The notes under the pieces are model-generated. The model did not search any database. It worked only from the letters and a program-made list of their open reading frames with translations, and was not told the DNA's origin. A DNA stretch of 64,000 bases from Bacillus litorisediminis (GTDB lineage: Bacteria; Bacillota; Bacilli; Bacillales; JC228). Where the stretch lies: assembly GCF_022808645.1 (NCBI RefSeq), contig NZ_JAKZKT010000003.1, forward strand, positions 1 through 64,000. Reading direction: 5' to 3'. Numbering within the stretch: position 1 is the first letter of the stretch; every line of letters starts with the position of its first letter. Of the stretch, positions 49,960 to 58,014 are shown piece by piece. Position numbers and translations under genes: made by a program.

Positions 49960-51225
49960 TTAAACAAGTTTATATATATTTCTAAGGGCATCATTCGATA
50001 CCCTGAAATATTGAGATGAAAGCTTGTATCGGTAAGCCTTCTCATAATACGTCGCTAAAATTTCTGCATATGTAGCCAAATATTCGTACATATTATGTTC
50101 GGCAAAATATGGAATTACTTCATCCTTCATGAAGTTTTCAAATTCCTCAGATTCACACCGGTTTAACAAATAATAATACGTTTTAAAATGGTACTCATAT
50201 TCAGTTAATTTCTGATCCAGGCTCTCCAAAATTGTAAATGCCAGATGAACCCACGTAAGTGCCTTGTCAAAGTCGTTTACCTTGTAATACTCCATAACTA
50301 AAGAGAAAATCGTATGCAATTTTCTCGTGTCATCGCCCTGATTTCGGTACTCAATACTCTTTGTATAATGTTCGATTGCCAAGTCAGATTTTTCTTGCAA
50401 AGAAAATAAATAGCCTAAATTGTGATGGACCATTCCTTTCAGATTTATATCGTTCAAGGAATCGGCAATCTTGCTGGTTAGCAATAAACTTTCTTCTGCC
50501 TTTTTCCATTCCCCGCTTCTCTGATAGCTGATTCCGAGAAGAACTTGGCATTCTGCACTTCGTTTAAAATCATAGATAGCCTGGTAGATTCCAAGAGCCT
50601 GATTGGTATATCGCAAACATATACTGACTTTCCACAATCGGCTGCTAGTTAGTGCGATTGAATAGTATAAATCAGCCTCTTCCCATTTTTCGAATACATT
50701 ACTGGCTAATAAACCTTCAGCTTTTTTATATTTTTCATATGCATCTGTAAACTGGTTTTGGAGATACGCACATAAAGCTTGAAATTTTAAAAAATAGTAA
50801 AGCAAGTCCCCTGAAAGAATGGTAGTGTATTCTTGAAGTCGTTCGATTTGTGTAACAGCTGAGTGAATATTTCTATTTAGCAAATGAAAGCGCAGCTCAA
50901 ACATCATAAAATATAACAAACTTGTAGAGTCTTTTTGATTAATGATTCCTTTTAGCTCTTCATACTCTTTAGCTGCAAAGTCTTTGTCCCGATTTATGAT
51001 CGATTTATACCAATCCTTTAGTCTTTCATGAATATTGGACTCTTCCCCATCATGCAATGAAATATTTAGTCGGCTGCATAACAAGGTAAGAACTTCTACA
51101 CTAGGCAGGCATTGGTTGTTTTCAATTTTGGATAAGTAAGATACTGAAATAATCCCGCTTGCCAGTTCTTCTTGGGTTTTGTTTTGCTGAAGTCTATAAA
51201 AGCGGATTCTCTCCCCTATTTTCAT
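49960..51225 (-). CDS. NprR-like quorum-sensing regulator (RRNPP family, HTH plus TPR)
   Basis: Peptide-responsive transcription factor of 421 residues, matching the NprR length (PlcR and Rgg types are near 285). Residues 5-58 are an XRE-type helix-turn-helix (IRFYRLQQNKTQEELASGI, YLSKIENNQCLPS). Residues 90-410 are TPR-like helix pairs, e.g. AYEKYKKAEGLL, ECQVLLGISYQRSGEWKKAEESL and GMVHHNLGYLFSLQEKSDLAIEHY. ATG 51225 has GAGG about nine bases upstream; an upstream ATG at 51258 lacks a site. It is co-transcribed with the peptide gene and divergent from a secreted protease gene, the classic target class of NprR. Confidence 0.88.
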   Translation of the reverse strand: MKIGERIRFYRLQQNKTQEELASGIISVSYLSKIENNQCLPSVEVLTLLCSRLNISLHDGEESNIHERLKDWYKSIINRDKDFAAKEYEELKGIINQKDSTSLLYFMMFELRFHLLNRNIHSAVTQIERLQEYTTILSGDLLYYFLKFQALCAYLQNQFTDAYEKYKKAEGLLASNVFEKWEEADLYYSIALTSSRLWKVSICLRYTNQALGIYQAIYDFKRSAECQVLLGISYQRSGEWKKAEESLLLTSKIADSLNDINLKGMVHHNLGYLFSLQEKSDLAIEHYTKSIEYRNQGDDTRKLHTIFSLVMEYYKVNDFDKALTWVHLAFTILESLDQKLTEYEYHFKTYYYLLNRCESEEFENFMKDEVIPYFAEHNMYEYLATYAEILATYYEKAYRYKLSSQYFRVSNDALRNIYKLV

Positions 51226-51829
51226 GTGATCAACCTCACTACATAGTGTATATTTCATTATATCCTAGATATACCAATTAGTCTGAAAAATCAGATAGTT
51301 ATTTCTGCTCATTTTTTAGGAAGCATCTAGGTCTTATTTCACTAATTGCAGTAAAGGTGATCGTCATTTAATAGGTTAATGGATAGAAATTTAGTTTAAA
51401 ACTGCAATTGAGGAACTTTTCCCCCGTAATGGGACATTATGGACCACAACCTCGACGGTGCAGTCTCCACTTCCCTGATACATCGATAATTTCATTTCTC
51501 CATTAATTTAAATTTTCAAAATCAAGAAATCTATCGAACTAGAACAAAATTGGGTTTGTATGCCCCAATTGACTTGGGAAAACAGCCCTATTTTTTTGAA
51601 AGATATCCTTCTCAAATAACCCCCTTTTTCCCAATACAAGGAAATCCTTAACCGTGATACGATGATTTTGAACTTTCAGAAAAATGGAGGTGATGATCTT
51701 CGCTGGATTACCTTCCGTCCGCAGCCCCTGCTTCTTCGTACATAAGAAACTCTACACAAAAAATGATCTTCTATTAAACAAGCACTTTGGATTTTCACTT
51801 CACATCACTATTATGTAGGAGTTGATACT
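51226..51829. promoter_or_regulatory. Divergent control region between the NprR-like gene and the subtilisin gene (604 bp)
   Basis: It carries a TATAAT at about 51263-51268 (minus strand) for the regulator. Inverted repeats near the protease side are AATTGGG/CCCAATT (51548-51570), CCCAA/TTGGG (51564-51578) and AAGGA/TCCTT (near 51641-51652), any of which could be a regulator site. A 41-codon plus-strand frame (51693-51818) follows GGAGGTG by two bases and ends in the protease ribosome site. I cannot define the protease promoter with confidence. Confidence 0.5.
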
Positions 51830-53080
51830 GTGAAAAGATTGGTCGGGTTACTCTTTACTATTATTCTTCTAGCTTCCTGCTTCACTTCCAGTGCATTTGC
51901 GGTCGTACCTGCTGGTGATGGCGGGGCTAAAAATTTACGTGTCTTGATTGTGCCAAAAAATAGCCAAAATAAAGCAAATCTGCAACAAGAATACGGTGTA
52001 CGCTGGGATTTTGGCAATAAAGGGTTTACCACCAATGTTAATGAAAATCAATTAGAAGCCTTAAAGAATAATAAAAATCTTGAAGTTTCACTCGTAGATA
52101 AAATTTATTTAGAAAAAGTAAGCGCAGAGGCTACTAGAACAGCAACTCCTTCTGACCAAACCCCGTGGGGAATTCAAGCAATCTATGCGGATCCTACTAT
52201 TGGCGCTACAAGCGGTGGTGACAATATTCGTGTGGCCGTACTAGATACAGGTGCTTATACTGCACATGTGGATCTCACCCAAAATGTAGAACAATGTAAA
52301 GACTTTAGTCAAAACCGCTCACCTATTATCAATGGGGCCTGTGAAGATAAGAATGGGCACGGAACGCATGTAGCTGGAACTGTTTTAGCCAATGGCGGCG
52401 CTGACGGCCAGGGAGTCTATGGTGTTGCCCCAAATGCCAAACTATGGGCATATAAAGTTCTTGGAAACAGCGGATTCGGATATTCTGACGATATTGCCAA
52501 TGCTATTAAGCACGCAGCGGACGAAGGCAATCGTCTTGGTGTAAATGTAGTGATTTCTATGTCTCTAGGCTCTAGCACCAAAAGTGATCTTATTGCAGAT
52601 GCCGTGACTTATGCGGTCAACAACGGAGCATTAGTTGTTGCAGCGGCAGGTAACGAGGGACCAAACCCTGGTACAATTGGATACCCAGGCGGCCTTGCCG
52701 ATGCTGTGGCAGTAGCAGCTCTTGAAAATGTTCAAGAAAACGGAAATTACCGTGTTGCCGACTTCTCTTCAAGAGGAGTGTCTGGCGGGGCAGGAGATTA
52801 CGTGATTGAAGAAGGAGATGTTGAGGTTTCAGCACCTGGAAGAGCAATTGAGTCTACCTGGAAAGATGGGGGCTATTATACAATTAGCGGAACCTCAATG
52901 GCAACGCCTCATATTTCAGGATTAGCAGCAAAAATCTGGGCTGAAAATCCTCATTTCTCAAATTTACAGCTTCGAAGTGAACTGCAAAGCCGCGCACGTG
53001 CAAATGATGTGAATGGCGGACTATATGCAGCATCTGGGGATGACATTGCCTCAGGATTTGGGTTCCCGCTCGTTCAATAA
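51830..53080 (+). CDS. Secreted subtilisin-family serine protease (S8)
   Basis: Extracellular protease of 416 residues. Residues 1-24 are a signal peptide (ending SAFA), about 25-108 an inhibitor I9-like propeptide (NLRVLIVPKN; NENQLEALKNNKNLEVSLVDKIYL in part), and 109-416 the catalytic domain. The triad is Asp139 (VAVLDTG), His177 (GHGTHVAGT) and Ser356 (GTSMATPHISG), with oxyanion Asn275 (AAAGNEG). Two cysteines (156 and 171) could form a disulfide, as in some cold-adapted subtilisins. It begins with GTG preceded by TAGGAG. Its position opposite the NprR-like regulator suggests peptide-controlled expression. Confidence 0.93.
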   Translation: MKRLVGLLFTIILLASCFTSSAFAVVPAGDGGAKNLRVLIVPKNSQNKANLQQEYGVRWDFGNKGFTTNVNENQLEALKNNKNLEVSLVDKIYLEKVSAEATRTATPSDQTPWGIQAIYADPTIGATSGGDNIRVAVLDTGAYTAHVDLTQNVEQCKDFSQNRSPIINGACEDKNGHGTHVAGTVLANGGADGQGVYGVAPNAKLWAYKVLGNSGFGYSDDIANAIKHAADEGNRLGVNVVISMSLGSSTKSDLIADAVTYAVNNGALVVAAAGNEGPNPGTIGYPGGLADAVAVAALENVQENGNYRVADFSSRGVSGGAGDYVIEEGDVEVSAPGRAIESTWKDGGYYTISGTSMATPHISGLAAKIWAENPHFSNLQLRSELQSRARANDVNGGLYAASGDDIASGFGFPLVQ

Positions 53081-53124
53081 TTAATGAAACAGGCAGATCT
53101 TCATAGGTCTGCCTGTTTCATTAA
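53081..53124. terminator. Bidirectional terminator between protease and mtnA remnant
   Basis: TTAATGAAACAGGCAGA and TCTGCCTGTTTCATTAA pair around TCTTCATAGG. The last codons and stop of the mtnA remnant are inside the stem. Confidence 0.88.
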
Positions 53125-53538
53125 TTTGCTCTCTTCCTCGATTTGAATTTTGATCGCTTCATGTATAATGTCCGTTTTGGCTTCATTAAGCGTCCGTGCA
53201 TCAGCCACAGATTTCATCATCCTATTTAGACTTGCGGAAAGCTTATTCACAGTAGGATTTACTTTTTCGATGTAATCTCTGTCTTTCTTTAGCTGGGCTT
53301 TCCATTCTTCTAAATCACAAGTAGTATAAGCTTGTGCTGCAAGGGCTAAGCCAAAAGCAGCAGTTACCCTAATGTCTGGTTCCTCTATTACTTTTTGCGT
53401 GGCGATACTGTCATGAACTTCCTCAATAGTGTGCAGTTTTAAATATTCAGTGCGTTCTGGTAAAGATTGTTGGTTCAGAACCTGGATATAATTTTCTTTC
53501 CATTCTACTGATTGTGGATTTAAAGGTTGAATATTCAT
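53101..53538 (-). pseudogene. mtnA: Truncated and decayed mtnA (methylthioribose-1-phosphate isomerase) remnant
   Basis: From ATG 53538 (GGAGCGGG upstream) the 145 codons match the N-terminal part of MtnA: SVEWKENYIQVLNQQ, LPERTEYLKL, EVHDSIATQKV, VTAAFGLALAAQAY, NEAKTDIIHEAIKIQIE. Full MtnA has about 350 residues, so the whole catalytic half is missing. The conserved KVRGAPAIG is KVIEEPDIR here and the RPTAVNL-WAL stretch is NPTVNKLSASL, so the remaining part has lost substrate residues as well. An intact S-box precedes it. The active copy must be elsewhere, or the pathway is lost. Confidence 0.82.
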
Positions 53539-53610
53539 GCTGAGTCCCGCTCCTTTTTCTTGTTTTCTTAAGAGGCAGGGATCTTTTTTCTTTCCCTTGT
53601 TACAAGGAAT

Positions 53611-53807
53611 CAAAAAAACCCCTTTCTCACAAGAAAGAGGCTTGAAGTCACAATCTTCTCACCTCTTATCTTCCAGAAAGTCATCTTTCTGTTGGATTTA
53701 GCACCGTGCCTTACAAATGGCGAAATCTTCGCCCCGTCTCACAATGGTATTACGGTCGGTTGCTGGGCTTCATTGGGCCAATTCCCTCAGCCTGCTCTTG
53801 ATAAGAG
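53611..53807 (-). promoter_or_regulatory. SAM (S-box) riboswitch with terminator, upstream of the mtnA remnant
   Basis: On the minus strand the aptamer (53807-53663) shows the P1 arms CTCTTATC and GATAAGAG, the motif GCTGAGGGA, TGGCCC, ATGAAGCCCAGCAACC and GGTGCTAAATCC, all S-box hallmarks. A terminator follows: CCTCTTTCT and AGAAAGGGG with a seven-base T run (53640-53612). With bound SAM it should stop transcription of the downstream gene. Confidence 0.93.
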
Positions 53808-53878
53808 AAAAAGTACTATTGGTTTTTCATATGTTTCGTCTTTGAATATACAAGGAAATACAATCCATGTCAAATATT

Positions 53879-54655
53879 CTAATAAAAATCTGGTCTCCTG
53901 TCTTCGAAAATAGGAATTCTTTTTCTAATATCTTCAATCACTGAAAAGTCAACATCAGCTGAAACAATCTCCTCATCCGTTCCGCCTTCGGACAATATCT
54001 CTCCCCAAGGATCTATAATCAGGGAGTGACCTCCAAACGTATTCGCCGGGTCCTCTCCTACTCGATTGCAAGCAACCACAAACGCCTGATTTTCAATGGC
54101 ACGCGCCACTAAAAGATTTTTCCAATGCTGTATCCGAGGGAGTGGCCATTCGGCTACAACAAATAACACATGAGCACCTTCTACCACATGTTTGCGAATC
54201 CACTCTGGGAACCGAATATCGTAGCAAATAAATCCTGCTGCCGGTAACCCCTCGATCTCAAAATGCCCGTCCTCTCTGCCAGCGGTTAAATGCAAATGCT
54301 CATCCATAAGTTTAAAAAGGTGGAGCTTACTATACCTTTTAATAAGCTCTCCTGATTTATTAATAACAAGCAGTGTATTCTTAACCCCATCTTCTGTTTG
54401 ATTGGCAACTGAACCAGCTACAAGATGGACATTCCATTTCATGGCTAATCCCTTTAAAAATTCGATTGATTTTTGAGCTTCTTGATCTGCGATTTCATCA
54501 AGCCTCGTTAAATCATATCCAGTGTTCCAAAGTTCGGGAAGCAAAAGGACTTCATGCCCATCTTTTGCACCTTTGCTCACCCATTGTTCCACTCTGGAAA
54601 AATTTATTTCCGGCTTTCCATAAGCGATATCCATTTGAATACAACCGATTTTCAT
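53879..54655 (-). CDS. mtnU: Carbon-nitrogen hydrolase MtnU (omega-amidase type)
   Basis: Nitrilase-fold amidase of 258 residues, probably hydrolysing 2-oxoglutaramate or 2-oxosuccinamate made by the glutamine transaminase MtnE in methionine salvage. The Glu-Lys-Cys triad is in LLPELWNTGY (about Glu41), YSKLHLF (about Lys109) and ICYDIRFPE (about Cys145). AAGGAGG precedes the ATG. It is divergent from mtnE with a 21-bp palindrome between them, and lies upstream of the S-box/mtnA remnant on the same strand. Confidence 0.9.
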   Translation of the reverse strand: MKIGCIQMDIAYGKPEINFSRVEQWVSKGAKDGHEVLLLPELWNTGYDLTRLDEIADQEAQKSIEFLKGLAMKWNVHLVAGSVANQTEDGVKNTLLVINKSGELIKRYSKLHLFKLMDEHLHLTAGREDGHFEIEGLPAAGFICYDIRFPEWIRKHVVEGAHVLFVVAEWPLPRIQHWKNLLVARAIENQAFVVACNRVGEDPANTFGGHSLIIDPWGEILSEGGTDEEIVSADVDFSVIEDIRKRIPIFEDRRPDFY

Positions 54656-54731
54656 GGCCTGTTCCTCCTTTTTATTTTGAAACGAACTCTTTACAGTTTG
54701 CTTTTTCCGTTATACCATTTGTAACTAGAAA

Positions 54732-54752
54732 TTGAAAAGAATTTCTTTTCAA
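54732..54752. promoter_or_regulatory. Perfect palindrome between mtnU and mtnE
   Basis: TTGAAAAGAA and TTCTTTTCAA flank a single T. It lies in the 128-base divergent region, about 30 bases before the mtnE start, and may be an operator. Confidence 0.5.
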
Positions 54753-54783
54753 AAAGTTTAAATAAATTCACGAGGTGTTTTCA

Positions 54784-55956
54784 TTGGTCCATTATCCTTC
54801 TTCGGAAATACTCAATGCTCTGCCCAAGCAATTTTTTGCTGCTCTTGTTGAAAAGGTTGGGCGTCTGACAGCCCAAGGCCATGATGTCATCAATTTAGGC
54901 CAGGGTAATCCGGATCTTCCAACCCCGTCGCATATTGTGGAAGCCCTGCAGAAGGCGGCAAGTAATCCCATTCATCATAGATATTCACCTTTTCGCGGCC
55001 ATTTGTTTTTAAAAGAGGCTGTAGCAGCCTTTTATGAAAGAGAATATGGCGTAAAAATAGACCCTGCGACAGAGGTTGCTGTGCTATTTGGAGGCAAGGC
55101 AGGGCTTGTTGAATTGCCAACATGCCTTTGTAATCCGGGTGATATCGTCTTAGTGCCAGATCCAGGATATCCTGACTATTGGTCTGGTATTACACTGGCA
55201 CGAACTGAAATGTATACAATGCCTCTATTAGAGGAAAACCAATTTTTGCCTATTTATGAGGATATACCCGAAGCCGTGAGGAAACGGGCTAAGCTGATGA
55301 TTTTAAATTATCCAAACAATCCAACAGGCGCTGTTGCCACTTCCAGCTTTTTTAAAGAAACAGTGGATTGGGCAGAAAAGAATAATGTTTGTGTCGTCCA
55401 TGATTTTGCCTACGGAGCTGTCGGATTTGACGGAGTAAAGCCACCCAGCTTCTTGCAGGCTGAAGGAGCTAAAGAGGTAGGAATTGAAATTTATACACTT
55501 TCCAAAACGTATAATATGGCTGGCTGGCGTGTCGGTTTTGCTGTCGGAAACAAAAGTGTCATTCAAGCCATCGAGCTTTATCAGGATCATATGTATGTCA
55601 GTCTTTTTGGTGCCGTTCAAGAAGCAGCTGCTGCAGCACTGCTTGGACCACAGGCATGTGTTCATGAGCTTCGCGTCACCTACGAATCAAGACGAGATGC
55701 CTTTATTTCAGCCTTGCATGAAATTGGCTGGAAGGTTCAGGCCCCACCGGGCTCCTTTTTTGCTTGGCTAAAGGTCCCAGAAGGACAAACATCACAAGCC
55801 TTTTCAGACATTTTACTTAAAAAAGCACATGTTGCAGTTGCACCAGGGATCGGGTTTGGGACTCATGGGGAAGGCTTTGTCCGAGCCGGGCTGTTAACCT
55901 CTGAAGCGCGGCTGCAGGAAGCTGCGAAGCGAATCAAAGAGGCGTTTCCTTTTTAA
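54784..55956 (+). CDS. mtnE: Methionine salvage aminotransferase MtnE/MtnV
   Basis: PLP-dependent class I aminotransferase of 390 residues that converts 2-oxo-4-methylthiobutanoate to methionine with glutamine as amino donor. The PLP lysine is in YTLSKTYNMAGWRVGF (about Lys238); other marks are NLGQGNPDLPTPSHI, VLFGGKAGLVELP, NYPNNPTGAV, and the C-terminal Arg region GFVRAGLLTSE. It matches B. subtilis YkrV along its length. Start is probably TTG 54784 with GAGGTG six bases before; a GTG at 54775 is the alternative. It is divergent from mtnU. Confidence 0.9.
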   Translation: MVHYPSSEILNALPKQFFAALVEKVGRLTAQGHDVINLGQGNPDLPTPSHIVEALQKAASNPIHHRYSPFRGHLFLKEAVAAFYEREYGVKIDPATEVAVLFGGKAGLVELPTCLCNPGDIVLVPDPGYPDYWSGITLARTEMYTMPLLEENQFLPIYEDIPEAVRKRAKLMILNYPNNPTGAVATSSFFKETVDWAEKNNVCVVHDFAYGAVGFDGVKPPSFLQAEGAKEVGIEIYTLSKTYNMAGWRVGFAVGNKSVIQAIELYQDHMYVSLFGAVQEAAAAALLGPQACVHELRVTYESRRDAFISALHEIGWKVQAPPGSFFAWLKVPEGQTSQAFSDILLKKAHVAVAPGIGFGTHGEGFVRAGLLTSEARLQEAAKRIKEAFPF

Positions 55957-56121
55957 ATTAAGTACAATAAAAGAATTTGCTTCCTGGCGTCGGCTTTAGC
56001 ACAATGAAAGTCAGGCTCCTGCTTTTATACTTGTTTTCTGATAATTAAGTCTTTTTGTGTTATAATAGAAATAAAGAAGTGTTGCATATGTAGGGTCATT
56101 ATTGATTAGGAGGTGGCGATT

Positions 56122-56313
56122 ATGCCATTGTGGTCAGTTATTTTAATTCTTTCAGGGGGATTAATTTCATTTGCCGTCATTGCCGATATCATTTCCAAAA
56201 AGAAAAATCGCCGATTTAATCCAGAAGCGTTAGAACTCAAAAATGAAGCAGAGGCTGACATACACAGTCAAGCAAATCTGAGTCAAACAACTAACCAATT
56301 CATCCAAAAATAA
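56122..56313 (+). CDS. Small single-pass membrane protein, unknown function
   Basis: A 63-residue protein: one membrane helix at residues 3-24 (WSVILILSGGLISFAVIADI), a basic cluster KKKNRR, and a polar tail rich in Glu, Asn and Gln. AGGAGG is seven bases before ATG 56122. A TATAAT at 56061-56066 may be its promoter. I do not recognise a family. Confidence 0.7.
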   Translation: MPLWSVILILSGGLISFAVIADIISKKKNRRFNPEALELKNEAEADIHSQANLSQTTNQFIQK

Positions 56314-56318
56314 AGAAA

Positions 56319-56352
56319 GTCAGGATTAGGTATGATCTAATCCTGACTATTT
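56319..56352. terminator. Bidirectional terminator
   Basis: GTCAGGATTAG and CTAATCCTGAC pair around GTATGAT, followed by TATTTTT; it separates the convergent small membrane gene and symporter gene. Confidence 0.9.
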
Positions 56353-56359
56353 TTATGGT

Positions 56360-57616
56360 CTACGATGCCTGTTCTAAGACATTTTTATCTTGTTTCGGTT
56401 TAAATACGCCTTCCCATTTGGAAATGACAATTGCTGCAAGGGAATTTCCGACAACGTTTACTGCTGTACGTCCCATATCGAGGATTCGGTCAATTCCTGC
56501 AATAAAGGCAAGACCTTCAATCGGCAGCCCAACTGTTCCGAGTGTCGCTAACAGGACAACAAATGAAACTCCAGGAACGCCAGCAATACCTTTTGACGTA
56601 ACCATTAATACTAGCATTAAGGAAATTTGTTCGGAAATACTCATATCAATTCCAAACATTTGTGCAATAAAAATAGCGGCTAATGCTTGATATAACGTAG
56701 ATCCGTCTAAGTTAAAAGAGTATCCGGTCGGTATGACGAAGGAAGTAATGTGCTTTGGACAACCTGCTTTTTCCATTTTCTCCATTATCTTTGGAAGAAC
56801 CGCTTCTGAGCTTGCAGTTGAAAAAGCTAAGATCAATTCGTCTTTTAATAACTTAATTAATTTAAAAATACTGAATCCTGCCATTTTGGCAACAATGCCT
56901 AAGATGGCCAGTACAAAGAATATCATCGTTCCATATACAGTCAGCACTAATTTTCCAAGTGGAATAAGTGATGATAATCCAAATTTTGAAACGGTCACTC
57001 CAATTAAGGCGAATACACCAAATGGAGCCAATTTCATGATTATATTTGTTATATAGAACATGGCATCAGCTGTTCCTTGGAAAAAGGCTAAAACAGGTTT
57101 TCCCTTTTCGCCAATGGCTGCTACTCCTAATCCAAACATTAGGGAGAAGAAAATAATCGCTAGCATGTCTCCTTCTGCAATGGCTGCAATAGGATTAGTC
57201 GGAACAATCTGAACTAATTTATCAACCAGGGTCTTACTTTCCTCGGATTCAGCTGTATCGACATAACTGTTAATATCTGTTGTTTCCAAATCGGTCATAT
57301 TGACACCAGCACCAGGCTGAAAAATATTTGCAGATGCAATTCCCACGATGATGGCAATAGTTGTTATTATTTCAAAATAAAGTATGGTTTTACCGCCAAT
57401 TTTACCTAACTGCTTAATATCTCCAACACCAGCAACGGCAACGACTATACTGGCGACTACGATTGGTACAACAATCATCTTAATCAGACGTAAAAATGTA
57501 TCTCCAATCGGTTGCAGGTATGAGGCAACCTCTGGATTCCCATAAAAAATCGCACCTACTATAATCCCAAATAACAGGCCGATAAAGATTTGGCCAGCTA
57601 AACTAATTTTTTTCAC
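56360..57616 (-). CDS. Dicarboxylate/amino acid:cation symporter (DAACS, GltP/GltT-like)
   Basis: Sodium- or proton-coupled transporter of 418 residues for glutamate, aspartate or dicarboxylates. Family marks are the hairpin AFSTASSEAVLP, SFNLDGSTLYQ, and DRILDMGRTAVNVVGN, whose Arg is typical for acidic amino acid substrates. About eight membrane helices plus two re-entrant loops are expected. It starts with GTG preceded by GGTGAGGG. A c-di-AMP riboswitch lies 87-277 bases upstream, linking uptake of an acidic osmolyte to c-di-AMP. Confidence 0.9.
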   Translation of the reverse strand: MKKISLAGQIFIGLLFGIIVGAIFYGNPEVASYLQPIGDTFLRLIKMIVVPIVVASIVVAVAGVGDIKQLGKIGGKTILYFEIITTIAIIVGIASANIFQPGAGVNMTDLETTDINSYVDTAESEESKTLVDKLVQIVPTNPIAAIAEGDMLAIIFFSLMFGLGVAAIGEKGKPVLAFFQGTADAMFYITNIIMKLAPFGVFALIGVTVSKFGLSSLIPLGKLVLTVYGTMIFFVLAILGIVAKMAGFSIFKLIKLLKDELILAFSTASSEAVLPKIMEKMEKAGCPKHITSFVIPTGYSFNLDGSTLYQALAAIFIAQMFGIDMSISEQISLMLVLMVTSKGIAGVPGVSFVVLLATLGTVGLPIEGLAFIAGIDRILDMGRTAVNVVGNSLAAIVISKWEGVFKPKQDKNVLEQAS

Positions 57617-57702
57617 TGTTTTCCCTCACCTTCTGTAAAATCAATATTGTTTAAAACAAAAAGTCTAGGAAAGGGTAACAAAACAAATAACTGTTTTTCT
57701 CC

Positions 57703-57893
57703 GTAAAAAAAGACACCGCTGTGTCTTAATTACGAAACAATTTTCTTACTGTTCCCTTTTAGACGCTGACGAGGTTAGCTGTCGGGTTAGGACTCGGAAA
57801 CATGTAGCCCCTTCACTAAGGAATTCACCCCTAAGCGAACAAACGCTAAAAATGGTTCCCCCGTTCTTTTAAAAGATTAAGCGATTTTTAACA
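57703..57893 (-). promoter_or_regulatory. c-di-AMP (ydaO/yuaA-type) riboswitch upstream of the symporter
   Basis: On the minus strand, from about 57890, the leader shows ydaO hallmarks: CGCTTAATC, ACGGGGGAACC, GGGGTGAATTC, GGGGCTACATG, and CCGAGTCCTAACCCGACAGC followed by TAACCTCGTCAGCG. A terminator follows (AGACAC/GTGTCT, seven T, 57726-57704). High c-di-AMP should shut off the transporter gene. It fills most of the 398-base gap between the symporter and trhO; the rest (57894-57977) holds nothing I can name. Confidence 0.9.
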
Positions 57894-57977
57894 ATACTCA
57901 CTAATAATATACTAAAATAATATTACCGTAAAGATTTTTACTTGTGTTGTTTCTTGGAAATTTATCTGAAATTCATA

Positions 57978-58008
57978 TTAAAACCCGCCATAAAAAAGGC
58001 GGGTCTTA
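57978..58008 (-). terminator. Intrinsic terminator of trhO
   Basis: ACCCGCC and GGCGGGT pair around TTTTTTAT on the minus strand, followed by TTTTAAT. Confidence 0.85.
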
Positions 58009-58014
58009 TTACAA

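Noticed and set aside
49800-50045. 81-codon minus-strand frame over the end of the NprR-like gene
   Set aside because: It overlaps the regulator and the peptide gene in another frame; the signal-peptide-bearing frame at 49796-49945 has the ribosome site and is the real gene.
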